DNA of 64,000 bases from Symsagittifera roscoffensis (GCF_963678635.1 NC_087062.1:72631345-72695344), one strand, 5' to 3'. Positions 11,171-23,304 are shown, counted from the stretch's first letter. Numbers and translations: made by a program. The notes: generated by a model from the sequence alone, not told the origin.

Positions 11171-11819
11171 GTCAACTCCATACAAACTTAACCTCGAGTG
11201 ATCCCCATTGGGATCTGGCAACTCGAGCTGTGTGTGCCGTGTGAAATGTTTCCAAGGTCTCATTAGCTTCATGTTCATCCTCTTATCATCAATAAAATTA
11301 TAGATCAACTGGCTAATGCCGTAAGAGTATCAGACAATTCAAGGTCGTAGCTGCTGGTTCCTTGAGCGCGCACAAAAAAAAACCAAAAAAAGGATTTTCA
11401 ACAATCAAAAACTTGGCAAGACGTTGTAACAAAAAAGATGTTGTTCGTACGCTCGCCTCAAGCTAAATTTTATTGAATGTTTACATGAGAAAAGACTTAT
11501 ATTTTTTAAAACTTGGGTGCACGCTTTCAAAACTAGCAAATATCTGCTCACACAATTTGAAAAACAACAAATTCGAACCAATCTCTGTTGGTGATAAAAA
11601 TGTTTGTGAGCTAAAGAGAAAAATAATTTTTGAGAGAGTAAAAAATTGATTGTTATCGGTTTTATTTCGGTGAAAACGAGTCGTCCATTGAACTTAATTA
11701 CGTAACTCAACGAAAGTTTTTTTTAGACTTACAGCTAATTAATTATATCAATCCTCAAGGCGTCAGTCAAGATATGTCTACAGGATTTTGCACAAGATGA
11801 GAGGATGATTCCGAAACTG
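11171..11819. other. Interval between elements X1 and X2, no gene called
   Basis: AT-rich sequence. A minus-strand frame at 11405-11710 (101 codons) is open, but its composition (Phe, Lys, Cys, His runs) looks like translated AT-rich DNA, and I see no second copy. Nothing else is supported. Confidence 0.4.
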
Positions 11820-14070
11820 TTAAAAAACAAAAACTGGTGATGTTCAATGTTATTTGATAGTTCATGACGATTTGAAATCAAAGTTCTCAACTTTTCCAAA
11901 TTTCATCAACACTTTTGTCTTCCGAGTTGATGATGGATAATACAATGAGTTTTTTTGCCAAAAATGCATCATCAAAAATCCTCAAAATAGATAATTTCTG
12001 ATTAACTCACAATGACTGATGTATTCTAGTCTTAAGTTAAACCTTGCTTAGTCGCCGGTTCCTTTTTTGAATTCTTTCTTGTACTTGGATTTCAATTCCA
12101 GTTTTCATTTGTTCAGTACTCAACCAGTACACATTTGAGAACTTTTAGTCAATCTGTTCTTAATGCCTGACGAGAAGGAGACAAGAAAGCACTCTCTGAA
12201 GTTCTTGCTGAGAAGAAGAACCCTCTTTTCTAATAGTTTATACGGTTTTAAAATCACAATCTTTGAGAAATACTGACCCACAATAACCAAAAATGGTTGC
12301 AGTTAGGAGAAACCAAAAAATATTAAGCGCATGCCTGTTTAAAAAAATTGCACCTTGAGTAATTTTATTAGAACTTTTGAAACCAACCATTAATCATAGA
12401 GACCATGTTTTGTGATTAATTTAATTTTTCAAGGTGCCGAATCCAAAACTTTGGATTTGGTTTATATGTTCTATTTTTTTTGCGATAAATAATGATTAAT
12501 GAATTGGTGATGCCGATTTTTTGCACAAAGCACTAGCAGGAGAGAACTTGGATGCTTGGTGTAGTGCTTGCGCAAAATGCTCAAAAGTTACAGATTCGTC
12601 AAATTCATTGCAATAACGAAGAACTGCCTCGACCGTGCATGCTTAGGGTGTTCATAAAAAGCGAATAAGCAGTAGAACACTAGAAGGTTCTTTGTATGGT
12701 ACAACGTCCAAACCAATATCAGTGTCTGACAATACTATGACGAATCGTGGATTCAAAAACTAAAACGGGACAAATTTTAAGTACGCTGTATCACAATCGT
12801 TTGACTTGAAATTTTCTTAAAAACAGAATTTTTAGGAGCACCTCTATTATGTCGTCGCTTGATTCTGACTTTAGAAGTGTCCTCTTTTTTGTTCTATATA
12901 TCCTGGAGGCCTTGTTTGGTGGTTCTGTTGACAATTTTTTCTCGTCGTCCCACGAATCGCGATTCTGATTTTCTGTATACAACTCCTTTTTTTAAAACTC
13001 CGACTCCTGTTCAGTCTCCACTGCTTTCGTGGTTGTAAGACCTTTTTCGGAGACCTGTATTAGGTCAATTCGAACCATCACTACTTTGTGGTCTATGATG
13101 TCCATATTGGTACTTGCTCTTTTTTGTCCAAAAAGCAATACTTCTAGGTTTTTTTTTCAAATCCGGGTCTGGCTCCACAATCGCGTCCATGATCTATTTG
13201 ATGTCATTTATCGCCCTGAATCGTCTAATCCCACCCAGCATTAGTTTTCAGAAAAAAAATCTTTAACTTGCCGTTACTTAACTTTCCAATCCGCTGTTTA
13301 CTGCTGGAATACTGGACTTGCATCTTGACCATTTTAAAAAAATTTTGCGCTTAATCTTGACATAATCGCAGCTTTGATTGATCCTTCTTCTGAACTGCAA
13401 CACTGTTGGTGCTGAACGTTCCAGTTACTCCTTATAAGCAGTTTTCAAGTTGGTTAAAAACTACTCTCTAAATATATCAAGTTCTGTGTTTTGCTATCTT
13501 CCCTTGCGAATTTCAAATTTTACCATTTTTTGCTCAGTCCCTTGTGGGTCCTAAATTAATTTGCTGAAGCACCATTTTATCTTTTGAACATTTTTTTCCA
13601 TAAAATTAAAGAGCAATCTTTTTTTTATCGCTTGAATCGATCGTTCAAGGATCTCAAATCCTATATGGCAACCTAATGGACAAAACATATGTTGATATTA
13701 TAACATGCAGAAAATTGTTGAAAGCCAAGAACTGATCTGTTCCTACAGACGCCAGTTTTGTGGGTGCATTCATTTAGTTTTTCTGAATGCTTGTCTAAAT
13801 TTTACTGCCGATGGTGTTGTGACTTTTACCAAAGGAAAAATTGAAAAAAAAAAACGCTCTGATCAACATTATAAGAAACATTTTAATCCTTTCTTCTGTT
13901 TTATGGGACTGTTTAGTCTAATTCTGGCTGTATTTTCAGTAGTAATGATTCTGGCATCAAGACAGTTAGGTCCAGAGCTTAACTAGCACTTTCCCGAAAT
14001 TCGTCTGTCATATTCAAACATCATTATGCATCTGTGGCCACCAAAGATTTAAAGATACATCTAGCATTGC

Positions 14071-14277
14071 TTATTGTCCTTGGTGTTCCATGTGCAGTCT
14101 GTTGAGTACTGGTTTCCTCTTTTTTCTGGCACCATAATTCGGTTGCCCAACAGGATACAGATGTCTACCACGCTCGTATGGTTCCTCACCGGATCGTTGT
14201 ATGGCCCCATCAGTGCTTTTATTTCTCACAAATGCAGGTCGCATTCTGTCTAACCATATATCTTCCGAAATCAACAC
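14071..14277 (-). pseudogene. Element protein piece matching 8418-8666
   Basis: A 68-codon minus-strand frame starting MLISEDIWLDRMRPAFV and ending in a charged, basic stretch. ISEDIWLDRM corresponds to TSKDTWLDRM in the old copy. In copy X3 this region is missing because about 1.3 kb (equivalent to 13091-14395) is deleted. No family is recognised. Confidence 0.4.
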
Positions 14278-14687
14278 AGTAGCAGACTTTTTTCCAATAG
14301 CTTCTGGGGGTTTTGGTTTACAATTTAAGGCAACAGTATTGATAGTCGGTCTCTAATTTTCCTGTAAAGATGTTTTGGTGAAATCGCTAGGACTAAGTTC
14401 TTCACAATCAGTTTCAGCCATCAATGTCACTGGCTGAGATGCCTAGCCATGTTCCTCTGAAGTTCAAGTCCGCATTATTTGAATACACGGCATGAGTTGT
14501 CTTATCTTTTGTGCTGCCTCGGCTCGTTTTGGCCTTTTTGACGAGTTCCAGCTACTTTTCATTGGTGATTTCTGTTTTGTCCCGCTATTTGGTTTAATTT
14601 TTATTTACTTCTATGTTGATATCACGTCCCGCTCAGTCTCCATATCATCGGATTCTATTTCTGCGTTTTCGCTTGTAGTGTTCCAGT

Positions 14688-14894
14688 TCACCAATTTTTG
14701 AAGGAGTCCTTCGATTTGACATGATTGCGTCCTCCGTTTTTTTTGTTTGTTTTTCGTTGAATTAAGACTGTTGCAAAAACGTGAGAAAAGGTTTGGTTTA
14801 AACGTTGTTCAAAATTGAGAGCAGCCGTTTTCGTTACGGTCGAGCTTTGCTCCGTTTTGGACCGTTTCGTTGCTCTGGCAACAAATTTTGTCAC
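14688..14894 (-). pseudogene. Conserved basic element protein piece
   Basis: A minus-strand frame starting MTKFVARATKRSKTEQSS, 68 codons, Lys/Arg/Thr/Asn-rich. The X3 copy (19986-19783) is nearly identical. The old copy X1 has a matching MTKLVANANSRSK at about 9230. Conservation over old and young copies suggests it was part of the element's coding sequence. In X4 only its first residues remain, fused to the minisatellite. Confidence 0.4.
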
Positions 14895-14987
14895 CTTGAC
14901 GTAATTTGTTATTTTTGAATTCAGACTCGTTTTCCGATTGAGCTCTAAACGTTCACTCTGTCGAAATCATATGCAGCTGAGCGCTTC

Positions 14988-15254
14988 TTGGATTTTATCA
15001 ATCAAAGGTACAAAAATTTTCCTTCATGTTCGGTTTCCTCCCATGGATCCTGCGACGGGCTCGTTCAAACGTATTCTACAATCCCTACAGTCTATTCCAA
15101 TCTGAGTTTTGTGTTGTTCTGTGGTGTTCTGTTCCACGTTCTGTGGGTTTTGTGCTGTTTGTTATTTTTCTACTTTTGTTTGCTTTTTAAGTTTTCCTTA
15201 ATTTCTGCCATTTTTTGCTTTCCTTCCATTGCCATCACATTAAGTCACCAATAA
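14988..15254 (+). repeat. Five-copy block with an open hydrophobic frame, copy 1
   Basis: The block carries an 88-codon plus frame opening at TTG (MDFINQRYKNFPSCS...) with a long hydrophobic stretch, LFCGVLFHVLWVLCC and onward, that would form one or two membrane segments. The same frame is open in the copies at 17403, 20050, 22807 and 23652. No ATG start is present. Since the host element reads on the minus strand, this may be an antisense frame kept open only because the copies are young. I record it as a repeat with a possible small membrane ORF. Confidence 0.4.
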
Positions 15255-15827
15255 TTGTCGCGCGCTCAACTAACTCACACTGTTTTCATTCTTCTTTTGA
15301 TTCACTTGTGATATCGTCCAGTTGTTGAGAATTACTAATTCTTGCAGAATAATTTGCCCTTTTTACAGTTGTTACAAGCCTTCCAAAATATGGAAAAAAA
15401 TTAAGGTGAGCTTATTTTTAACAATCTACTACATCTTGTGCATGTTTTCTTGTTTCTATAACCCGATCTATCTAGTTTGCTAAATCAGTCGGCATTTGTT
15501 GTAAAATGATTTCCGTTGTCTCTTTCTTCGTTTTAGTGTTCATTACTGCTTTTTGTTTTTTTTTCTGATCAGACTGCTACTACATTCTAATAATTCCTAA
15601 TTTTCTTCTGGTTAACCTGTAATAATTGTTTGCTATGCTCAAAGATCTGAAGATCTGAGCTCTTCTCATCACTTCTTCTTGTGAAACAGTTTTAGAGTTA
15701 GGGTAACCTGCAGTATGATTTCGCTCTACCGCGATGTATGTAAGCATCCCCCAACCTTTTCTCTTTAGGGTTTCAAGGTTTCATCAGGTTTTTTTTTCAT
15801 TTGTGAACAACTTTTGTCTTTCTTATG

Positions 15828-16050
15828 TGCCAGTCGGTCATATTTGGAAGTTTGACCTTGAGATATACGAACAACGTAATTTTGGGGTGAAATGAAATTT
15901 TTCAAAAATTCGAATTGAGCCTGTCAAGCTCAACTTTCTTGCGACAACTGAAAATCTCAGAAATGCAAGACCAGAACAACCGAACTACAATCGCGGGAAA
16001 GTAGTTGAAAAGAGCAGCGGGAAATTGCTATTAGCAGTTTCCAGAATTAA
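15828..16050 (+). repeat. Block shared with the 3' region of the 28-40 kb element
   Basis: Starting at CGGTCATATTTGGAAG and running through GCGGGAAATTGCTATT, this segment matches 40955-41150 in the same orientation, and also the equivalents at 44.72, 53.29 and 62.50 kb. The other X copies carry it at 20915-21140 and 24490-24705. It links the two element families. In X copies the match breaks at an AAACACAC junction, where an inverted piece begins. Confidence 0.75.
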
Positions 16051-16180
16051 AACACACTCAAGAAAACTAAATTGGGTACTCTCATACCAGCACACTCGAG
16101 AATTAGAGGAACTAAATTAAGAACAGTGGTTGCTAACATTGTTCTCAAGTTGTCACTTTTAGTCCCCCTAGGGTAACTAA
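16050..16180 (-). repeat. Inverted 65-bp piece of the 3' region plus 33-bp Gag match
   Basis: Bases 16050-16125 are the reverse complement of about 41391-41456 (CACACTCGAGAATTAGAG against CTCTAATTCTCGAGTGTG-like sequence). Directly after, 16133-16170 is the reverse complement of a Gag segment at about 29738-29771 (core GACTTGAGAACAATG in Gag, GACAACTTGAGAACAATG here). Both pieces are repeated in the X copies at 21.16-21.25 and 24.73-24.82 kb. Confidence 0.7.
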
Positions 16181-16383
16181 GGAGACTTAAAAAAACGAGC
16201 AAAAAGACAAAAAGCGAAACAAAAACCGAAAAAGAATAGAAAAAGGAACAAAAACCATAAAACAAAAAGTGACAGTGACTTTGAAACCAGATTAGTTGGA
16301 TCAAACCTTTATATTAATTAAATAGTATACCCATACTGTTTTCATACGACCGATCGTTTCGATCATATCAGCAATTTAAAAAA

Positions 16384-16746
16384 GTGCCCGAGTGTGTCAA
16401 GTGTTTTCAGATAGCTTGCAACTTAGCTGGACAACTAGGAGACTTGACTGGAAAAGATGACCAGACAAGTAGGAACGTGGTTCACAAGAAGGAAACCCGA
16501 CAAGTGCTGGACACGACAAGGGGACATCCAGCACCGACGGGACCGAACCAAGAAGGCAAACAGGGGTGTTTTGTTTGGTCAATCTACGAACCACTGGGAG
16601 ACTGGACTGGAACAGGTGATCAGCCAAGTGGGAAAATGGTGCTGGAGAGAGGTGCTGAACGAGCCAAGGAGACAACCAGCACTGAATCAGAACAACCAGA
16701 GGGTGGCACACAGAGGTGTTCTGGTTGGCCAATCGGGTCTCGTTAG
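16384..16746 (+). CDS. Repeat-containing ORF of X elements, two 53-codon units
   Basis: A 120-codon frame with two imperfect repeats of 53 codons, starting LGDLTGKDDQTSRNVV and LGDWTGTGDQPSGKMV, each ending in a Cys/Trp motif (GCFVWS, RCSGWP). It is hydrophilic with no membrane segment. The copy at 21470 has one unit and the copy at 25040 has two with a stop. Loss of exactly one 53-codon unit keeps the frame. The start codon is uncertain because the frame opens at a non-ATG codon. No family is recognised. Confidence 0.4.
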   Translation: MPECVKCFQIACNLAGQLGDLTGKDDQTSRNVVHKKETRQVLDTTRGHPAPTGPNQEGKQGCFVWSIYEPLGDWTGTGDQPSGKMVLERGAERAKETTSTESEQPEGGTQRCSGWPIGSR

Positions 16747-17315
16747 AATCCACATTACATTATAGGAGATAAGTGTAAAGTTGGATAAGCGAAACCCCAC
16801 TATTTTGAGGAACGTTTTTACTTGAGCAGGGCTTGGAAACATGTTCTACTGTTTTCTCTCGAGAGGTTTAGCACCCAGCGCTTAAGGTAGCTTTCGGCTT
16901 AAGAGGGGGGCTAAATAGGGGTGAGGTTAGATGGGGGGCTGGTTAGGTTAGAGGTGCAAATTGTAAAAGGGGGGACACGTCATAGTAACTAATCAACGTC
17001 GATTTAGTTACATTATAACCTTACACGCGTGAATTATAGAGAGAGGATATCCAAATTTAAGATCGAATTAAGGTAGGTACCCTGGTCGGATCGGGTGGGG
17101 GGAACGGAGATAGACAGTTTTTGAAACCCGTAAGGACAATACCCCATAAAAACGTTAAGAGGGGGGAGGAAAACCCGTGACAATCAGGTACCAGACATTT
17201 TTTCTACGAACGGACGACATTGAAATTCTCTGATTTTAGGTGGGTTCATCATCCTGTTTTTATAATTTTTTCTTGTTTGTGTTTTTACGTTTTCGGTACT
17301 AAATGAACGAACAGG
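16747..17315. other. G-run-rich tail of X2, possibly untranslated or LTR-like
   Basis: Conserved with 21692-22290 and 25422-25800. It contains runs such as GGGGGGCTAAATAGGGG and GGGGGGCTGGTTAGG, and an interrupted inverted repeat GTAACTAA ... TTAGTTAC near 16986-17012. No long coding frame. The strand-asymmetric G runs resemble an untranslated or LTR-type region, but no terminal repeat partner was found. Confidence 0.4.
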
Positions 17316-17910
17316 TGAATTTGTTATTTTTGAGTTCAGACTGCTTTTCCGATTGAGCTTTAAACGTTCACTCTGTCGACATCATATGCAGCTGAGCGCT
17401 TCTTGGATTTTATCAATCAAAGGTACAAAAGTTTTCCTTATTGTTCGGTTTCCTCCCATGGATCCTGCGACGGGCTCGTTCAAACGTATTCTACAATCCC
17501 TACAGTCTATTCCAATCTGAGTTTTGTGTTGTTCTGTGGTGTTCTGTTCCACGTTCTGTGGGTTTTGTGCTGTTTGTTAATTTTCTTCTTTTGTTTGCTT
17601 TTTAAGCTTTCCTTAATTTCTGCCATTTTTTGCTTTTCTTCCATTGCCATCACATTAAGTCACCAATAATTGTCGCGCGCTCAACTAACTCACACTGTTT
17701 TCATTCTTCTCTTGAATCACCTGTGATATCGTCCAGTTGTTGAGAATCACTTATTCTTGCAGAATAATTTGCCCTTTTTACAGCTGTTACAAGCCTTCCA
17801 AAACATGGGAAAAATTTAGGTGAGCTTATTTTTAACAATCTACTACATCTTGTGCATGTTTTGTATTTTCTATAACCCGATCTATCTAGTTTGCTAAATC
17901 CCAACAACGA
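17316..17910. repeat. Second partial copy of the hydrophobic-ORF block
   Basis: From about 17316 the sequence restarts as in 14905-15500, including the 88-codon hydrophobic frame (17403-17669) and a minus-strand 68-codon frame at 17907-17701 that contains FGRLVTAVKRANYSARISDS. That minus frame is also visible in the equivalent parts of the other copies with occasional stops, so it may be a decayed element coding piece. The block ends at GCTAAATC, where the minisatellite begins. Confidence 0.6.
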
Positions 17911-18436
17911 AGAAGAAGAAATCAGTTAGCCCAACACTAAGGAAAAAGCGGTCTTGGGACAGTGTGTGTGTCCCAACACTGAAGTGACGAAGTCCTGGGA
18001 CAGTACGAAGAGGTCTTGGGACGGTACCAAGAAGTATGGGGACAGTGCCGAACAATTTTGGGACAGTACCAGGAAGTCTTGGGACAGAGTAGAAAAGTCT
18101 TGGGACAGCACCAGGAAGTCTTGGGACAGAGCGGAAAAGTCTCGGGACAGTACCGGGAAGTCTTGTGACAGAGCAGAAAAGTCTTGGGACATTAGTGAAA
18201 AGTCTTGGGACAGGGCGGAAAAGTCTTGGGACAGTACCAGGAAGTCTTGGGACAGAGTGGAAAAGTCTTGGGACAGCACCAGGAAGTCTTGGGACAGAAC
18301 GGAAAAGTCTCGGGACAGTACCAGAAAGTTTTGGGACAGAGCAGAAAAGTGTTGGTACACTACCGAAAAGTCTTGGGACAGAGCCGAAAATTCTTGGGAC
18401 AGTACCAGGAGGTCTTGGGACAGAGTGGAAAAGTCT
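17905..18436. repeat. 21-bp minisatellite, array 1
   Basis: Tandem units with the core AAGTCTTGGGACAG followed by seven more variable bases, 21 bp in total. The array begins with a CCCAACAACGAAGAAG leader and is inserted after GCTAAATC of the X block. Alternating unit types (encoding KSWDSTR and KSWDRVE in one frame) are visible. The consensus unit has no stop in any of the six frames. Confidence 0.9.
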
Positions 18437-19782
18437 CCACTCTACGAAAGTCCAGTCTCACCGGTTCCTTTTTTGAATTCTTTCTTGTACTTGGATTTCA
18501 ATTCCAGTTTTCATCTGTTCAGTACTCAGCCAGTACACATTTGAGAGTTTTTAGTCAATCTGTTCTTAATGCCCGACGAGAAGAAGACAAGAAAGCACTC
18601 TCTGAAATTCTTGCTGAGAAGAAGAACCCTCTTTTCTAATATTTTATACGGTTATACAATCAAAATCTTTGAGAAATACTGACCCACAATAACCAAAAAT
18701 TGTTGCAGTTAGGAGAAACTAAAAATATCAAGCGCTTGATTGTTTAAAAAAATTGCACCTTGAGTAATTTTATTAGAATTTTTGAAACCAACCATTAATC
18801 ATAGAGACCATGTTTTGTGATTATTTTAATTTTTCAAGGTGCCGAATCCAAAACTTTGGATTTGGTTTATATGTTCTAAGTTTCTGCGATAAATAATGAT
18901 TAATGAATTGGTGATGCCAATTTTTTGCCCAAAGCACTAGCAGGAGAGAACTTGGATGCTTGGTGTAGTAATTGCGCAAAATGCTCAAAAGTTACAGATT
19001 CGTTATATTGATTGCAATTACAAAGAACTGCCTCGACCGTGCATGCTTAGGGTGTTCATAAAAAGCGAATAAGCAGTAGAACACTAGAAGGTTCTTTGTA
19101 TGGTACAACGTTCAAACCAATATCAGTGTCTGACAATACTATGACGAATCGTGGATTCAAAAACTAAAACGGGACAAATTTTTAAGTACGCTGTATCACA
19201 ATCGTTTGACTTGAAATTTTCTTAAAAACAGAATTTTTAGGAGCACCTCTATTATGTCGTCGCTTGGTTCTGACTTTAGAAGTGTCCTCTTTTTTGTTCT
19301 ATATATCCTTGAGGCCTTGTTTGGCGGTTCTGTTGACAATTTTTTCTCGTCCTCCCACGAATCGCGATTCTGTTGCGATCGCGGTTCCGATTTTCTGTAT
19401 ACAACTCCTTTTTTAAAAACTCCGACTCCTGTTCAGTCTCCACTGCTTTCGTGGTTGTAAGACCATTTCCGAGACCTGTATTAGGTCATTTGGAACCATC
19501 AATACTTTGTGGTTTCAGTTCTTCACAATCAGTTTCAGCCATCAATGTTACTGGCTGAGATGCCTAGCCATGTTCCTCTGAAGTTCAACTCCGCCTTATT
19601 TGAATACACGGCATGAGTTGTCATATCTTTTGTGCTGTCTCGGCTCGTTTTGGCCTTTTTGACGACTTTCAGCTACTTTTCATTGGTGATTTCTGTTTTG
19701 TCCCGCTATTTGGTTTATTTTTTATTATTTTTTATGTTGATATCACGTCCCACTCAGTCTCCATATCAAATGTTCCAGTTCA

Positions 19783-19986
19783 TCAATTTTTGAAGGAGCC
19801 CTTCGATTTGACATGATTGCGTCCTCCGTTTTTGTTGTTTGTTTTTCGTTGAATTAAGACTGTTGCAAAAGCGTGAGAAAAGGTTTGGTTTAAACGTTGT
19901 TCAAAATTGAGCGCATCCCTTTTCGTTACGGTCGAGCTTTGCTCCGTTTTGGACCGTTTCGTTGCTCTGGCAACAAATTTTGTCAC
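19783..19986 (-). pseudogene. Conserved basic element protein piece, X3 copy
   Basis: Minus-strand frame beginning MTKFVARATKRSKTEQSS, 67 codons, nearly identical to the frame at 14894-14688. It is followed on the same strand by degraded element sequence. No family is recognised. Confidence 0.35.
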
Positions 19987-21469
19987 CTTGACGTAATTTG
20001 TTATTGTTGAGTTCAGAATCGTTTTCCGATTAAGCTTTAAACGTTCACTTTGTCGACATCATATGCAGCTGAGCGCTTCTTGGATTTTATCAATCAAAGG
20101 TACAAAAAATTTCCTTCATGTTCGGTTTCCTCCCATGGATCCTGCGACGGGCTCGTTCAAACGTTTTCTACAATCCCTACAGTCTATTCCAATCTGAATT
20201 TTGTGTTGCTCTGTGGTGTTCTGTTCCACGTTCTGTGGGTTTTGTGCTGTTTGTTAATTTTCTACTTTTGTTTGCTTTTTAAGTTTTCCTTAATTTCTGC
20301 CATTTTTGCTTTTCATCCATTGCCATCACATTAAGTCACTAATAGTTGTCGCGCGCTCAACTAACTCACACTGTTTTCATTCTTCTCTTGATTCACCTGT
20401 GATATCGTCCAGTTGTTGAGAATTACTAATTCTTGCAGAATAATTTGCCCTTTTTACAGCTTTTACAAGCCTTCCAAAATATGGGAAAAAATTTAGGTGA
20501 GCTTATTTTTAGCAATCTACTACATTTTTTTCTTGTTTCTATAACCCGATCTATCTAGTTTGCTAAATCATTCGACTTTTGTTGTAAAATGATTTCCGTT
20601 GTCTCTTTTCTTCGTTTTAGTGTTCATTACTGCTTTTGGTTTTTTTCTGATCAGACTGCTACTACATTCTAATAATTCCTAATTTTCTTCTGGTTAACCT
20701 GTAATAATTGTTTGCTATGCTCAAAGATCTGAAGATCTGAGCTCTTCTCATCACTTCTTCTTGTGAAACAGTTTTAGAGTTAGGGTAACCTGCAGTATGA
20801 TTTTGCTCTACCGCGATGTAAGCAAGCATCCCCCAACCTTTTCTCTTTAGGGTTTCAAAGTTTTATCAGGTTTTTTTTTCACTTCTGAACAACTTTTATC
20901 TTTCTTATGTGCCAGTCGGTCATATTTGGAAGTTTGACCTTGAGAAATACGAACAACGTAATTTTGGGGTCAAATGTAATTTTTCAAAAAATCGAATTGA
21001 GCCTGTCATTCAAAAATCATTTTCTCGCGACAACTGAAAATATCAGAAATGCAAGATCAGAACAACCGAACTACAATCGCGGGAAAGTAGTTGAAAAAAG
21101 CAGCGGGAAATTGCTATTCGCAATTTCCAGATATAAAACCACTCAAGAAAACTAAATTGGGTACTCTCATACCAGCACACTCGAGAATTAGAGTAACTAT
21201 ATTAAGAATAGTGGTTGCTAACATTGTTCTCAAGTTGTCACTTTTAGTCCCACTAGGGTAACTAAGGGGACTAAAAAAAAACGAGCAAAAAGACAAAGAG
21301 CGAAACAAAAACCGAAAAAGAATAGAAAAAGGAACAAAAACCATAAAACAAAAAATGACAGTGACTTTGACACCAGATTAGTTCAATCAAACCTTTATAT
21401 TAATTAAATAGTATACCCATACTGTTTTCATACGATCGATCGTTTCGATCATTTCAGCAATTTAAAAAG

Positions 21470-21691
21470 GTGCCCGAGTGTGTCAAGTGTTTTCAGATAG
21501 CTTGCAACTTAGCTGCATCACTAGGAGACTGGACTGGAACAGGTGACCAGCCAAGTGGGAAAATGGTGCTGAAGAGAGGTGCTGAACGAGCCAAGGAGAC
21601 AACCAGCACGGAATCAGAGCAACCAGAGGGGGACACACAGAGGTGTTCTGGTTGGTCAATCGGGATCGTTAGAATCCACATTACATTATAG
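21470..21691 (+). CDS. Repeat-containing ORF of X elements, one-unit form
   Basis: A 73-codon frame equivalent to 16384-16746 but with a single LGDWTGTGDQPSGKMV unit. The missing part equals one 53-codon repeat (159 bp). Its end differs slightly (SIGIVRIHITL), because a small change near the stop extends the frame. Start codon uncertain; function unknown. Confidence 0.35.
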   Translation: MPECVKCFQIACNLAASLGDWTGTGDQPSGKMVLKRGAERAKETTSTESEQPEGDTQRCSGWSIGIVRIHITL

Positions 21692-22424
21692 GAGATAAGT
21701 GTAAAGTTGGATAAGCGAAACCCCACTATTTTGAGGATCGTTTTTACTTGAGCAGTGCTTGGAAACAGGTTCTACTGTTTTGTCTCGAGCGGTTTAGCAC
21801 CAATCGCTTAGGGTAATTTTCGGCTTGAGAGGGGGGCTAAATAGCGGTGAGGTTAGAAGGGGGGCTGGTTAGGTTAGAGGTTGATGGTTGCAAATTGTAA
21901 AAAGGGGGGAGACGTTATAGTAACTAATCAATCGATAACGTCGATTTAGTTACATTATAATCTTACACGCGGGAATTATAGAGAGAGGATATCCAAATTT
22001 AAGATCAAATTAAGGTAGGTACCCTGGTCGGATCGGGTTGGGGGAACTTAGATAGACAGTTTTTGAAACCCGGAAGGACAATACCCCATAAGAACGTTAA
22101 GAGGGAGAGGAAACCGCGTGACAATCAGGTACCAGACATTTTTTCTACGAAAGGTTGACATTTGGTCACCTCTGATTTTAGGTGGGTTCATCTTTCTTTT
22201 TTTATAACTTTTTCTCGTTTGCGTTTTTACGTTTTCGGTACTAATTTTATCGGTTTTGAACGAACAGGTGATCGCAACACACCGGCGAACAAGTTGAATT
22301 TCAACTTGCATCAGATTAATAAAGGTAGATAAATACAGGGAGGTTAGTGTTGGCCAGTAAGGTTGGGTTTTGGGGAAATTTTGATACTAGAGCTCAAGTG
22401 GTGGTACCAGTGATAGTGGTTCAA

Positions 22425-22670
22425 GAGTCCCAACAACGAAGAAGAAGAAATCAGTTTGTCCCAACACTAAGGAAGAAGGGGTCTTGGGACAGTGTGTATG
22501 TCCCAACACTGAAGTGACGAAGTCCTGGGACAGAACGAAGAGGTCTTGGGACGGTATCAAGAAGTCTGGGGACAGTGCCGAAAAGTCTTGGGACAGTACC
22601 AGGAAGTCTTGGGACAGAGTGGAAAAGTCTTGGGACAGCACCAGGAAGTCTTGGGACAGAGCGGAAAACT
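22425..22670. repeat. 21-bp minisatellite, array 2
   Basis: Short array with the same CCCAACAACGAAGAAG leader and 21-bp units. It ends GCGGAAAACTCCGTTTTGG, fusing directly to the basic-protein block of the next X copy. Array 3 has the same fusion sequence, so the two arrays descend from one event. Confidence 0.9.
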
Positions 22671-23304
22671 CCGTTTTGGACCGTTTCGTTGCTCTGGCAA
22701 CAAATTTTGTCACCTTGACGTAATTTGTTATTTTTGAGTTCAGACTCATTTTCCGATTGAGCTTTAAACGTTCACTCTGTCGACATCATTAGCTGCTGAG
22801 CGCTTCTTGGATTTTACCAATCAAAGGTACAAAAATATTCCTTCATGTTCGGTTTCCTCCCATGGATCCTGCGACGGGCTCGTTCAAACGTATTCTATAA
22901 TCCCTACAGTCTATTCCAATCTGAGTTTTGTTTTGTTCTGTGGTGTTGTGTTCCACGTTCTGTGGGTTTTGTGCGGTTTGTTAATTTTCTACTTTTGTTT
23001 GCTTTTTAAGCTTTCCTTAATTTCTGCCATTTTTTGCGTTTCTTCCATTGCCATCACATTAAGTCACCAATAGTTGTCGCGCGCTAAACTAACTCACACT
23101 GTTTTCATTCTTCTCTTGATTCACCTGTGATATCGTCCTATGTTGAGAATTACTAATTCTTGCAGAAAAATTAGCCCTTTTTACAGCTGTTACAAGCCTT
23201 CCGAAATATGGGAAAAAATTTAGGTGAGCTTATTTTTAACAATCTACTACATCTTGTGCATGTTTTGTTGTTTCTATAACCCGATCTATCTAGTTTGCTA
23301 AATC
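22671..23304. repeat. Partial X block between minisatellite arrays 2 and 3
   Basis: Contains the end of the basic-protein block, the hydrophobic frame (22807-23073) and the following block, stopping at GCTAAATC, where array 3 begins. Same structure as 17316-17910. Confidence 0.75.

Larger units (their letters stand above)
11820..17315 (-). mobile_element. Younger relative of the gypsy element (copy X2)
   Basis: Collinear with X1 at its 11.9-12.1 kb, 14.0-14.9 kb and 15.6-15.8 kb parts, but the interval corresponding to RT and RNase H is much shorter. The distance between shared flanking blocks is about 0.8 kb here and about 1.9 kb in X1. Downstream it contains a block shared with the big element's 3' region (about 15830-16050), an inverted 65-bp piece of that region (16050-16135), a repeat-containing ORF (16384-16746) and a G-run-rich tail. 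Copies X3 and X4 repeat this arrangement. Orientation is assigned by collinearity with X1. Confidence 0.65.
18461..22424 (-). mobile_element. Younger relative of the gypsy element (copy X3)
   Basis: Very similar to X2 from CCGGTTCCTTTTTTGAATTC onward, but lacks the equivalent of 13091-14395 (about 1.3 kb). It carries the hydrophobic block (20050-20334), the block shared with the big element (20915-21140), the inverted piece, and the repeat-containing ORF in a one-unit form (21470-21691). It runs into minisatellite array 2 at TTCAAGAGTC. Confidence 0.7.

Noticed and set aside
16850-16950. G-run and TTAGG-like motifs as telomeric sequence
   Set aside because: Only isolated GGTTAGGTTAG matches, with no tandem array of a telomere unit.
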